Shown here: piece by piece, positions 42,973 through 50,721 of the stretch
Position numbering within the stretch: the stretch's first letter is position 1
Layout: the number at the start of each line of letters is the position of its first letter
DNA from: an uncultured Lachnospiraceae bacterium
GTDB lineage: Bacteria > Bacillota > Clostridia > Lachnospirales > Lachnospiraceae
Length of the DNA stretch: 64,000 nt
Direction: 5' to 3'
Assembly (NCBI GenBank): GCA_945621435.1
Contig: CALZBR010000005.1
Location: forward strand, 20,778-84,777
Made by a program: the position numbers and the translations under genes
The notes under the pieces: model-generated
Database searches by the model: none
What the model was told of the DNA's origin: nothing
Seen by the model: the letters and a program-made list of their open reading frames with translations, nothing else

Positions 42973-43191
42973 ATGCTGGCATTATCCAGAAAAAAGAATG
43001 AAGCAATCATCATTAACAATAATATTGAAGTGACCATACTCGAAGTCAAGGGCGATCAGGTCAAGATTGGCATCACTGCTCCCAAGGAAGTGCCTGTATA
43101 CCGCAAGGAGGTATATGCACAGATTCAGAATGCAAACAGAGAAGCTGTAGATGCAGAGGGCATTGAGGCATTGAAAAATCTCCTGGGATGA
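42973..43191 (+). CDS. csrA: Carbon storage regulator CsrA
   Basis: The 72-aa RNA-binding protein starts MLALSRKKNEAIIINNNIEV and has GDQVKIGITAPKEVPVYRKEVY with the conserved Arg44-type residue in VYRKEVY. It represses translation by binding GGA in hairpin loops. Start choice: ATG 42973 gives the universal M-L-x-L-S-R-K start; GTG 42964 would add three residues. The likely target is the pair of flagellin leaders at 47226 and 49053. Confidence 0.97.
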   Translation: MLALSRKKNEAIIINNNIEVTILEVKGDQVKIGITAPKEVPVYRKEVYAQIQNANREAVDAEGIEALKNLLG

Positions 43192-43250
43192 TGCCTGGAT
43201 AATAAAATATCAAAATGTCATAATAAACGAAAATGCGTATATGAAAACAC

Positions 43251-43279
43251 TTGACATTCAACAAAGAGGCTTGTACAAT
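43251..43279 (+). promoter_or_regulatory. SigA promoter of the coiled-coil gene
   Basis: TTGACA (43251-43256), 17-nt spacer, TACAAT (43274-43279). Its -10 lies inside the terminator hairpin of the upstream operon. Confidence 0.65.
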
Positions 43280-43297
43280 AACTGTACAAGTCTTTTT
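43270..43297 (+). terminator. Terminator of the flgM-csrA operon
   Basis: CTTGTACA (43270-43277) pairs with TGTACAAG (43283-43290), followed by TCTTTTT. It overlaps the promoter at 43251. Confidence 0.75.
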
Positions 43298-43406
43298 CTT
43301 ATATTTATTTCTATATTTCTGGCGGTTCTGCCGGGAGCACACAATCACAAACGGGCAGAAGCGCATGCAGCATATGCCCGGGTAATCACAAAGGGAGGAA
43401 AAACAT

Positions 43407-43934
43407 ATGACAGATTCACAGAAGCTTGATTACCTCATCGAACAAATGACAGGGGTGAAGGCGGAGATCACCGAGATGAAGGAAGATATCGCCGGATTGA
43501 AGGAGGACGTCGCCGGATTGAAGGAGGACGTTGCGGTACTGAAGGAAGACGTTGCCGGATTGAAGGAGGACGTCGCAGTACTGAAGGAAGACGTTGCCGT
43601 ACTGAAGGAGGACGTCGCCGGATTGAAGGAAGACGTCGCCGGATTGAAGGAGGATGTTGCGGTACTGAAGGAAGATGTCGCGGTACTGAAGGAAGACGTC
43701 GCCGGATTGCAGGAGCGTATGGATAAGCAGGAAAATGAACTCAGGTATATCCGAACATTTCAGGAGAATAATCTTGAAAAGGGTATTAAAATCATTGCGG
43801 AAGGTCATGTGATGCTGCTTCGGAGGCTGAATGAAGCCTTGAAGATCACAGAGGACGACGAGATGCTTCGGCTACGTGTGAATGTTTTGGAATGCGATAT
43901 GTCCAGGGTGAAAGAAAAATTGGCTGTCGGTTAG
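43407..43934 (+). CDS. Coiled-coil protein built from tandem heptads
   Basis: The 175-aa protein has a short helix (1-24) then about eleven perfect or near-perfect heptads of the form EDVAGLK/EDVAVLK (about residues 25-101). A second helical region with QERMDKQENELRYIRTFQEN and a C-terminal helix follow. Leu and Val occupy a/d positions, so a stable parallel coiled coil is expected. It starts at ATG 43407 after GGGAGG. It has no signal peptide or membrane segment. It sits alone, with its own promoter and terminator, inside the flagellar cluster. Function unknown; a structural or bactofilin-like spacer role is only a guess. Confidence 0.85.
   Translation: MTDSQKLDYLIEQMTGVKAEITEMKEDIAGLKEDVAGLKEDVAVLKEDVAGLKEDVAVLKEDVAVLKEDVAGLKEDVAGLKEDVAVLKEDVAVLKEDVAGLQERMDKQENELRYIRTFQENNLEKGIKIIAEGHVMLLRRLNEALKITEDDEMLRLRVNVLECDMSRVKEKLAVG
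43479..43710 (+). repeat. 21-bp tandem repeats coding for heptads
   Basis: About eleven units of 21 bp based on GAAGACGTCGCCGGATTGAAG run in frame. Units vary mainly at Gly/Val codons and in GAT/GAC, GTT/GTC and GAG/GAA. The unit length keeps the heptad frame, so gain or loss of units would change only coiled-coil length. Confidence 0.9.
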
Positions 43935-43959
43935 ATATTTGGGAAATAGTGAGGCTGAG

Positions 43960-44001
43960 AACAGGGAAGTGAAAAAAGTTACACTTCCCTGTTAATTTTT
44001 T
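43960..44001 (+). terminator. Terminator after the coiled-coil gene
   Basis: AACAGGGAAGTG (43960-43971) pairs with CACTTCCCTGTT (43982-43993), a perfect 12-bp stem, followed by AATTTTTT. Confidence 0.9.
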
Positions 44002-44141
44002 GCAGAGATAACCGATAAATGAAATAGAGGTATTGTCTGTGGAAAAGGAATCATGACAGACATATGCCGGTATTGAGAACAATAACATGAAGTTAGTAAA
44101 GAGCAGAAGATGTGAAACGGAGTTCACACGGAGGTAGAAAA

Positions 44142-44576
44142 ATGATGATTGAACCGATTTCAAGCATGATGACGATTCAGGCACAGGGAAGTGCAGAACA
44201 GAGAGTACAGGCGGCACCGCAGACAGAGAAGGCGGAGACATACGAAGGCAACGGTGTGCCGGAGACCATGATGGTAGACCGTACCACAAATGTGGTAAAG
44301 AATGCACAGGAGAAGGGTCAGGCTGACAACAGTGAGCAGGGCAAGGATCAGCAGGCGTCTAACGAACAGATCCGCAAGGCGGTAGAACAGTTCAATAAAA
44401 ATGTGGGCAATTCCGAGGCAATCTTCGGAATCCATGAGGGAACCAACCGAGTGACCATCAAGATAGTAGACAAGAATACCAAGAAAGTAATCAAGGAGCT
44501 TCCGCCCGAAAAGACCCTGGACATGATCGCGAGAGTGTGGGATATGGCAGGTATCCTTGTGGATGAGAAACGATAG
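44142..44576 (+). CDS. flaG: FlaG-family flagellar protein
   Basis: The 144-aa protein has a variable, Gln-rich N-terminal half and a FlaG domain at about 85-144 (IFGIHEGTNRVTIKIVDKN, then KELPPEKTLDMIARVWDMAG). FlaG influences filament length in other bacteria. ATG 44142 has GGAGG at 44130-44134. It begins the flaG-fliD-fliS group. A weak SigD-like -10 (GCCGGTAT, 44066-44073) lies upstream. Confidence 0.9.
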   Translation: MMIEPISSMMTIQAQGSAEQRVQAAPQTEKAETYEGNGVPETMMVDRTTNVVKNAQEKGQADNSEQGKDQQASNEQIRKAVEQFNKNVGNSEAIFGIHEGTNRVTIKIVDKNTKKVIKELPPEKTLDMIARVWDMAGILVDEKR

Positions 44577-44588
44577 GAGGACATCAAT

Positions 44589-46133
44589 ATGGCAATGAGA
44601 CTTTCCGGACTGATGTCCGGTATGGATACGGAATCTATTGTACAGCAGCTGGTGGAAGTTAAGAGTAAAAAAGTGGAAACCGCAAAAAAAGACCAGACCA
44701 AAATGCAATGGAAACAGGATGCATGGAAAGATTTGAACTCTAAGCTGAAAAACCTGCAGGCAAAGTTTATTAATAATATGCGTTTTTCTGATGCGTACAG
44801 CAAAAAAACGACGAAGGTTTCCAATGCCAGCGCAGTGAGTGTTATCACAGGTGAGAAAGCGGTAAACGGCGTTCAGGAACTGGAAGTAAACCAGTTGGCT
44901 AAGACTGCATACCTGACCGGAGCGAAGATAACTAAACGTGAGGGCGCAGGCGAGGAAGAACTGAGTGCTTTGACCAAGATGAGAGATCTCATGGAATTTG
45001 AAACCGATGCAGATGGAAAAGAGATTGCCAAGACTTTGACCCTGACCAAAAATGACGGGAAAACGATAGATATAAACCTTACTTCGGAAACGACGATTTC
45101 AGATGTACTATCCAAATTGAAGGACGAAGGATTGAATGCGAACTTTGATGCGAATCAAAAGAGATTTTTTATCAGCTCCAAGGATTCCGGTGCTAATGGT
45201 AATTTTACTATCAGTGCGGATGAAGAGGATACCTTGAAGGCGCTGGGACTAAATATTCCGGCAGAAGGCTCGGACGAGGTTGGTGCAAATTATATAAAGG
45301 GACAGAGCGCAAAGATTACTCTGAATGGCGCCTTGTTTGAAAGTGAGAGCAATGTTTTTGAGATTAATGGACTGACCTTTACGGCACTGAATGAGACAAA
45401 GGGAGAAAAGATTGCTGTTACCACGCAACAGGATACCGATGGTATCTATGACATGATTAAGAATTTCTTCAAAGAATACAATTCTGTCATCAATGAATTG
45501 GATAAACTTTATAATGCAGATAGTGCAAAAGGTTTTGAGCCGCTTACTGACGAGGAAAAGAATGCAATGTCTGAGGGAGAAGTAGAGAAATATGAAAAGA
45601 AAATCAAGGACTCCCTGCTTCGCCGTGATAGCTCCGTTAACAGTATTGCATCTGCTCTGAAGGAAGTCCTGGTAAAAGGCATTGAGTTGGATGGCAATAC
45701 AGTTTACCTCAGTGAGTTTGGCATAGAGACAATGAGTTATTTTTCGGCGCCTGATAATGAGAAAAATGCATATCACATTGATGGTGATGCTGATGATGCT
45801 GAGACTTCCGGGAAGGCAGACAAATTAAAGGGGCTGATTGCATCGGATCCTGACAAAGTGATAAACTTCTTTACCAAACTGTCCCAGAATCTTTATTCTG
45901 CAATGAATGAACAGTCCAAAGCCGTCGAAGGCTATCGCAGCTTTGGTAGCTTTTACGATGACAAAAAGATGAAAGAAGATTATAACGACTATAATTCCAG
46001 GATAAAGGAACTGGAAACAAAGCTGGCGGATTACGAGGATAAGTGGTACAAAAAATTTGCGGAAATGGAAACCGCAATGGCTAAAATGCAAAGCAATGCA
46101 AGTGCGGTGACTAGTTTGATAGGAGGTTCATGA
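44589..46133 (+). CDS. fliD: Flagellar filament cap FliD
   Basis: The 514-aa protein opens with RLSGLMSGMDTESIVQQLV and has the DAWKDLNSKLKNLQ and AVNGVQELEVNQLAKTA motifs of FliD (HAP2). The C-terminal coiled region ends METAMAKMQSNASAVTSLIG. It caps the filament and assists flagellin polymerisation. It starts 12 bp after flaG and ends 1 bp before fliS. Confidence 0.96.
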   Translation: MAMRLSGLMSGMDTESIVQQLVEVKSKKVETAKKDQTKMQWKQDAWKDLNSKLKNLQAKFINNMRFSDAYSKKTTKVSNASAVSVITGEKAVNGVQELEVNQLAKTAYLTGAKITKREGAGEEELSALTKMRDLMEFETDADGKEIAKTLTLTKNDGKTIDINLTSETTISDVLSKLKDEGLNANFDANQKRFFISSKDSGANGNFTISADEEDTLKALGLNIPAEGSDEVGANYIKGQSAKITLNGALFESESNVFEINGLTFTALNETKGEKIAVTTQQDTDGIYDMIKNFFKEYNSVINELDKLYNADSAKGFEPLTDEEKNAMSEGEVEKYEKKIKDSLLRRDSSVNSIASALKEVLVKGIELDGNTVYLSEFGIETMSYFSAPDNEKNAYHIDGDADDAETSGKADKLKGLIASDPDKVINFFTKLSQNLYSAMNEQSKAVEGYRSFGSFYDDKKMKEDYNDYNSRIKELETKLADYEDKWYKKFAEMETAMAKMQSNASAVTSLIGGS

Positions 46134-46134
46134 T

Positions 46135-46509
46135 ATGGCGTTCCCAAATGCATATGCACAATATAACAATAGCAGAATCTTGACTGCTACTCCGGCAGAA
46201 CTAACGTTGATGCTATATGACGGTGCGATTAAATTCTGCAATATTGCAATTCTGGCATGTGAGCAGAAAAATATAGAGAAAGCACATAACAATATTGTGA
46301 AGGTGGAAAGGATTGTCGATTATTTTCGGCAGACCCTTGATATGAAATATCCGGTGGCAGAAGACTTTGAAAGAGTTTATTCTTATTTGGGCAGGAGATT
46401 GACTGAGGCAAACATCAAGAAGGATAAAGACATTTTGGAAGAAGTAAATCAGCATCTGCATGCTATGAGAGACACTTGGAATGAGGTCATGAAACAGAAT
46501 AAGCAATAG
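46135..46509 (+). CDS. fliS: Flagellin-specific chaperone FliS
   Basis: The 124-aa protein is all-helical with the FliS motifs ILTATPAELTLMLYDGAIKF and ALACEQ-like helix 2, then VERIVDYFRQTLDMKYP. It keeps flagellin monomers from polymerising in the cytoplasm and delivers them to export. AGGAGG lies inside the end of fliD, so the genes are translationally coupled. Confidence 0.96.
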   Translation: MAFPNAYAQYNNSRILTATPAELTLMLYDGAIKFCNIAILACEQKNIEKAHNNIVKVERIVDYFRQTLDMKYPVAEDFERVYSYLGRRLTEANIKKDKDILEEVNQHLHAMRDTWNEVMKQNKQ

Positions 46510-46525
46510 AAACGGAGCAGAAAAC

Positions 46526-47002
46526 ATGATGGAAAACTATCTGACATTGTTGGAGGAAAGCCTGCAGAAAAAAATACAGGTATTGGAAAAGATACAGGCC
46601 TATAATCTCAGACAGCAGGAGCTTTTCCAGAAGGGGAATGCACAGCTGGACCGCTTTGATGAATATGTAGCTGAAAAGGGAGCACTGATTGAGGAGCTGA
46701 CAGCACTGGATAATGGTTTTGAAATTCTTTATGCCAGGGTGGCCGAAGAGTTGAAGGATAACAGGGAGAAGTACGCTCGGCAGATAAAAAACCTTCAGGA
46801 GCTTGTGGCAAAGGTGACGGAAAGCGGTGTTACCATAGAGGCTCAGGAAGCCAGAAATAAGCAATTGATCGAGAATTATTTTTCGAAGCGGCAAAGGGAG
46901 TTGAAAAATATTCGAACTTCATCAAAAGCAGCTTATGATTATTATAAGAACATGAACAACACAGGACAGGTTACATCACAGTATCTGGACCGCAAAAAGT
47001 AG
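46526..47002 (+). CDS. FlgN/FliT-like helical protein of the fliDS operon
   Basis: The 158-aa protein is one long helical hairpin (MMENYLTLLEESLQKKIQVL onward, charged and Leu-rich) without membrane segment. It follows fliS by 16 bp, the position of fliT in many bacteria. The C-terminal RQRELKNIRTSSKAAYDYYK and polar tail resemble FlgN-superfamily proteins in clostridia. A role as a FliD or flagellin export chaperone is likely but inferred from shape and position. A terminator follows. Confidence 0.72.
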   Translation: MMENYLTLLEESLQKKIQVLEKIQAYNLRQQELFQKGNAQLDRFDEYVAEKGALIEELTALDNGFEILYARVAEELKDNREKYARQIKNLQELVAKVTESGVTIEAQEARNKQLIENYFSKRQRELKNIRTSSKAAYDYYKNMNNTGQVTSQYLDRKK

Positions 47003-47010
47003 TTTGCTAA

Positions 47011-47038
47011 AGAGGCTTGTTTCGTACAAGCCTCTTTT
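47011..47038 (+). terminator. Terminator of the flaG-fliDS operon
   Basis: AGAGGCTTGT (47011-47020) pairs with ACAAGCCTCT (47026-47035), followed by TTT. Confidence 0.8.
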
Positions 47039-47130
47039 CGATTTGATGAGACAGAAGAGAGACCTGGAGGTAACATGGCAAATGAGATGAAGAAAAGAAA
47101 AAGAAAAATAGAAAAAATGTAAAAAGACTA

Positions 47131-47157
47131 TAAAGTCTCGAAAGAATAGTCCGATAT
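47131..47157 (+). promoter_or_regulatory. SigD promoter of flagellin 1
   Basis: TAAA (47131-47134), 15 nt, TCCGATAT (47150-47157). The 5' leader would be about 95 nt. Confidence 0.85.
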
Positions 47158-47225
47158 AATAGTCAAGTAAGCAAATAGTTTACAAAGTAGGATTCAAAGG
47201 AATGAACCATAAAAGGAGACAATAG

Positions 47226-47239
47226 CCGCAGGGAGGCGG
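47226..47239 (+). promoter_or_regulatory. Candidate CsrA site in the flagellin 1 leader
   Basis: CCGC (47226-47229) pairs with GCGG (47236-47239) around the loop AGGGAG. It lies just before the AAGGAGG ribosome site, which is a second GGA motif. Confidence 0.5.
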
Positions 47240-47262
47240 GCCTAATTCAAGGAGGAAATAAG

Positions 47263-48774
47263 ATGGTAGTACAGCACAATTTGACAGCAATGAATTCAAA
47301 CAGAATGTTAGGACTGACAACAAAATCCCAGGCGAAGTCAACTGAGAAATTGTCATCCGGTTACAAAATTAATCGCGCAGCTGATGATGCGGCTGGCTTG
47401 TCAATCAGTGAAAAGATGCGCAAACAGATTAGAGGACTGGCTCAGGCATCCGCCAATGCAGAAGACGGTATCTCAGCAGTACAGACTGCAGAAGGTGCAC
47501 TGAATGAAGTGCAGGACATGCTTCAGAGAATGAACGAGCTGGCAGTCAAGGCGGCAAACGGAACCAATTCCGAAAACGACAGAAGCTACATCCAGAACGA
47601 AATTGACCAGCTGACCACGGAAATCGACCGTGTATCTGAGACAACCAAGTTCAACGAGACCTATCTGCTGAAGGGCGACAGAGATGCAGTGAAGGGATTT
47701 ACTTACAGCTACAAGACCTATGGCGCTACCAATGCAACCAACGCGATTAAGGCTAAAGTTGCTACTGCAACCATGAATACGGATGCTGCTTCCGGCTTCG
47801 GTGCAGCCATTAGCTTCTCCAACACTGCAACAGGCGCTGAGCAGAATGAGATTGCATTAGCTCTGAAGAATCAGGGAATCACCATCAACAATAAGTTCAG
47901 CGAAGTAACTGCAGGCGCAGCAGCTAGCGCAAATTCCCTTACCAGTGCTACATCCGTTTCCTTGAACGGTGCAGCAGCTGATAAGTACACAGTTAGTGCA
48001 ACAACAACAGCTGACCAGTTTAAGATTACCAATGCTGCAGGTAAGGAAGTTGCTACAATTACCGTACGCGGCGGTTCTATCGGATCTACTGACGGAACGC
48101 AATACAAGGTTGGTACAGAAAGTGCTACGATTTCTGCTAAGGACGTAACCGCAGCAAACGGAAAGGGCGAACTGGTTCAGTATTATGACAAGGACGGAAA
48201 TGCGATTTCTGCCAATGCGTTGAGTACTTATTTCCAGGCGGTTCCTGTTGATGGCAGTGATCCTGATGTGAGTGCAAGAGGTGATGCTCCTCAGGTGTTT
48301 GATGCTGTGGGAAATGCAATTACATTGGATGAACTTGGAGTAAGCGCGACTCAGGATCTTCAAGGCAGTTTGCAACTGACATTGCATGTAGGCGCAGATG
48401 CAACAGCGAACAATCAGATTGTCCTTAATCTGGATGCTATGAATGCTAAGGGACTTGGCATTAACGGATTGAAAGTTGATGGTCCTGATGACAGTAATGC
48501 CCGCGAAGCTATGAAGAGTATTTCCGAGGCGATTCAGAAAGTGTCGACCCAGCGCTCTGCTCTTGGTGCTATTCAAAACCGACTTGAGCATACCATTAGC
48601 AACCTTGATAATGTTGTAGAAAATACTACCAGTGCTGAGTCTGCAATTCGAGATACAGATATGGCAACGGAGATGGTGAGGTTTTCCAACAATAATATTC
48701 TTGCTCAGGCAGGGCAGTCAATGCTTGCGCAGGCGAATCAATCCAATCAAGGCGTCCTTTCTCTTCTTCAATAA
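47263..48774 (+). CDS. Flagellin, first copy
   Basis: The 503-aa flagellin forms the filament. The D0/D1 N-terminal domain (MVVQHNLTAMNSNRMLG, LSSGYKINRAADDAAGLSIS) and the C-terminal coil (QNRLEHTISNLDNVVENTTS then LAQANQSNQGVLSLLQ) are conserved. The central D2/D3-like part (about 150-420) is rich in Ala, Thr and Ser and probably exposed. Nucleotides 47479-48003 appear identical to 49312-49836 of the second copy, while both flanks differ. Expression should depend on SigD and on CsrA/FliW. Confidence 0.97.
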   Translation: MVVQHNLTAMNSNRMLGLTTKSQAKSTEKLSSGYKINRAADDAAGLSISEKMRKQIRGLAQASANAEDGISAVQTAEGALNEVQDMLQRMNELAVKAANGTNSENDRSYIQNEIDQLTTEIDRVSETTKFNETYLLKGDRDAVKGFTYSYKTYGATNATNAIKAKVATATMNTDAASGFGAAISFSNTATGAEQNEIALALKNQGITINNKFSEVTAGAAASANSLTSATSVSLNGAAADKYTVSATTTADQFKITNAAGKEVATITVRGGSIGSTDGTQYKVGTESATISAKDVTAANGKGELVQYYDKDGNAISANALSTYFQAVPVDGSDPDVSARGDAPQVFDAVGNAITLDELGVSATQDLQGSLQLTLHVGADATANNQIVLNLDAMNAKGLGINGLKVDGPDDSNAREAMKSISEAIQKVSTQRSALGAIQNRLEHTISNLDNVVENTTSAESAIRDTDMATEMVRFSNNNILAQAGQSMLAQANQSNQGVLSLLQ

Positions 48775-48793
48775 TTTCAATTTGGAATTAATC

Positions 48794-48820
48794 TGCGGCA
48801 TCTTAGGATGCCGCATTTTT
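48794..48820 (+). terminator. Terminator after flagellin 1
   Basis: TGCGGCATC (48794-48802) pairs with GATGCCGCA (48807-48815), followed by TTTTT. The rest of 48821-49095 is the promoter and long leader of flagellin 2. Confidence 0.9.
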
Positions 48821-48880
48821 ATGTTGATGAAAAAGACAGGAAGAAAAGACAAAGAAAAGACAAAAAATTGCAATTAGCCC

Positions 48881-48907
48881 TAAAGAAATGAAAAAATACT
48901 CCGATAT
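48881..48907 (+). promoter_or_regulatory. SigD promoter of flagellin 2
   Basis: TAAA (48881-48884), 15 nt, TCCGATAT (48900-48907). The leader is about 180 nt, twice that of flagellin 1. Confidence 0.85.
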
Positions 48908-49052
48908 ATTTAACAAGTAAAGCAAATAGCAGTTCAACTGCAAAAGCTTTTCTAAAGGCAGTCCCAAGAGGATACGCACAATCTTCAAGGGTTGCTTAAC
49001 CGTCTGATGAATGACCGGCTGGTGCGAACCGGAAAGGAAGCAGACAAAACAG

Positions 49053-49068
49053 GTCGCAAGGATGCGAC
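49053..49068 (+). promoter_or_regulatory. Candidate CsrA-binding hairpin in the flagellin 2 leader
   Basis: GTCGCA (49053-49058) and TGCGAC (49063-49068) form a perfect 6-bp stem presenting AGGA in the loop, the ideal CsrA target. The ribosome site AGGAGG at 49082-49087 is the second GGA, so one CsrA dimer could bridge both and block initiation, as known for the Bacillus hag leader. Confidence 0.7.
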
Positions 49069-49095
49069 AAAATATTATTCAAGGAGGAATAAAAT

Positions 49096-50613
49096 ATGGT
49101 AGTACAACACAATTTAAAAGCGATGAACTCTAACAGAATGCTTGGTTTAACTCAGGCGTCACAGGCAAAGTCAACCGAGAAGCTGTCCTCCGGTTACAAG
49201 ATTAACCGTGCAGCTGATGATGCAGCAGGCTTGTCCATCAGTGAAAAGATGCGTAAGCAGATTAGAGGTCTGACACAGGCTTCCGCCAATGCACAGGATG
49301 GTATCTCTACCGTACAGACTGCAGAAGGTGCACTGAATGAAGTGCAGGACATGCTTCAGAGAATGAACGAGCTGGCAGTCAAGGCGGCAAACGGAACCAA
49401 TTCCGAAAACGACAGAAGCTACATCCAGAACGAAATTGACCAGCTGACCACGGAAATCGACCGTGTATCTGAGACAACCAAGTTCAACGAGACCTATCTG
49501 CTGAAGGGCGACAGAGATGCAGTGAAGGGATTTACTTACAGCTACAAGACCTATGGCGCTACCAATGCAACCAACGCGATTAAGGCTAAAGTTGCTACTG
49601 CAACCATGAATACGGATGCTGCTTCCGGCTTCGGTGCAGCCATTAGCTTCTCCAACACTGCAACAGGCGCTGAGCAGAATGAGATTGCATTAGCTCTGAA
49701 GAATCAGGGAATCACCATCAACAATAAGTTCAGCGAAGTAACTGCAGGCGCAGCAGCTAGCGCAAATTCCCTTACCAGTGCTACATCCGTTTCCTTGAAC
49801 GGTGCAGCAGCTGATAAGTACACAGTTAGTGCAACAGGTACAGCTAACCAGTTCAAGATTACCAATGCTGCAGGTAAGGAAGTTGCTACAATTACCGTAT
49901 CCGGCGGTTCTATCGGATCTACTGACGGAACGAAATACAAGGTTGGCACAGAAAGTGCTACAATCTCTGCTAAGGACGTAACCGCAGCAAACGGAAAGGG
50001 TGAGCTGGTTCAGTACTATGACAGAGACGGCAATGCTATTTCTGCTAATGCATTAGGGAGCTATTTCCAGGCTATTCCCGGAGCAAGTGCATCTGCAGCT
50101 CCTACCGTTACTGCAAGAGGCGATGCGTCTGAGGTATATGATGCAGTAGGTAACAAGACTACTCTGGACAAGTTGGGCGTAAGTGCTACACAACAGTTAC
50201 AGGGTGCTTTGACCCTCAGTCTTCATGTTGGTGCCGATGCTACATCCAACAACCAGATCAGTATTCAGCTGGATGCTATGAGTGCTAAGGGCTTGGGCGT
50301 AAGCGGACTCAGAGTAGACGGAACAGATGACAGCAATGCACTTAAGGCTGTTGATACCATTAAGGAGGCCATCCAGAAGGTATCTACTCAGCGTTCTGCA
50401 CTCGGTGCAGTACAGAACAGACTTGAGCATACCATCAACAACCTGGACAATGTTGTAGAGAATACCACCAGCGCAGAGAGCCAGATCCGTGATACCGATA
50501 TGGCTACTGAGATGGTTAAGTACTCCAATAGCAATATCCTGTCTCAGGCAGGTCAGGCTATGTTGGCTCAGGCTAACCAGTCTAACCAGGGTGTGCTTTC
50601 ACTGTTAGGTTAA
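49096..50613 (+). CDS. Flagellin, second copy
   Basis: The 505-aa flagellin is a close paralogue of the first. Termini are the same (LKAMNSNRMLGLTQASQAKS at the start, LAQANQSNQGVLSLLG at the end). The first 70 codons differ mainly at silent sites, codons 73-247 appear identical in DNA, and the variable segment near residues 315-400 differs most in protein sequence. The mosaic points to recent gene conversion. It is followed by a terminator and by glycan genes that probably modify its exposed domain. Confidence 0.97.
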   Translation: MVVQHNLKAMNSNRMLGLTQASQAKSTEKLSSGYKINRAADDAAGLSISEKMRKQIRGLTQASANAQDGISTVQTAEGALNEVQDMLQRMNELAVKAANGTNSENDRSYIQNEIDQLTTEIDRVSETTKFNETYLLKGDRDAVKGFTYSYKTYGATNATNAIKAKVATATMNTDAASGFGAAISFSNTATGAEQNEIALALKNQGITINNKFSEVTAGAAASANSLTSATSVSLNGAAADKYTVSATGTANQFKITNAAGKEVATITVSGGSIGSTDGTKYKVGTESATISAKDVTAANGKGELVQYYDRDGNAISANALGSYFQAIPGASASAAPTVTARGDASEVYDAVGNKTTLDKLGVSATQQLQGALTLSLHVGADATSNNQISIQLDAMSAKGLGVSGLRVDGTDDSNALKAVDTIKEAIQKVSTQRSALGAVQNRLEHTINNLDNVVENTTSAESQIRDTDMATEMVKYSNSNILSQAGQAMLAQANQSNQGVLSLLG

Positions 50614-50662
50614 TGCTAAATCGTTAGAGAACAAAGCAAAACTCCATGTGAGTTGAAATTGG

Positions 50663-50693
50663 GGCGGCGCAGAAATGTGCCGCCTTAATTTTT
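50663..50693 (+). terminator. Terminator after flagellin 2
   Basis: GGCGGC (50663-50668) pairs with GCCGCC (50679-50684), followed by TTAATTTTT. Confidence 0.8.
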
Positions 50694-50721
50694 AAGTAAA
50701 ATAAATGAAGGAGAAGAGAAT

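Noticed and set aside
43241..43429. 62-codon frame between csrA and the coiled-coil gene
   Set aside because: It starts before the promoter, runs through the terminator hairpin and ends inside the next gene. No ribosome site.
43479..43710. Regular 21-bp repeats resembling a CRISPR array
   Set aside because: There are no spacers; the units are contiguous, in frame and encode heptads.
44047..44073. SigD promoter for flaG (GGAA-N15-GCCGGTAT)
   Set aside because: The -10 is close to consensus, but the -35 matches only half of TAAA; kept only as a remark under flaG.
47075..47122. 15-codon frame with a GGAGG site between the fliS-operon terminator and flagellin 1
   Set aside because: It lies between a terminator and the SigD promoter, so it would hardly be transcribed; the Lys/Arg-rich composition just mirrors the A-rich DNA.
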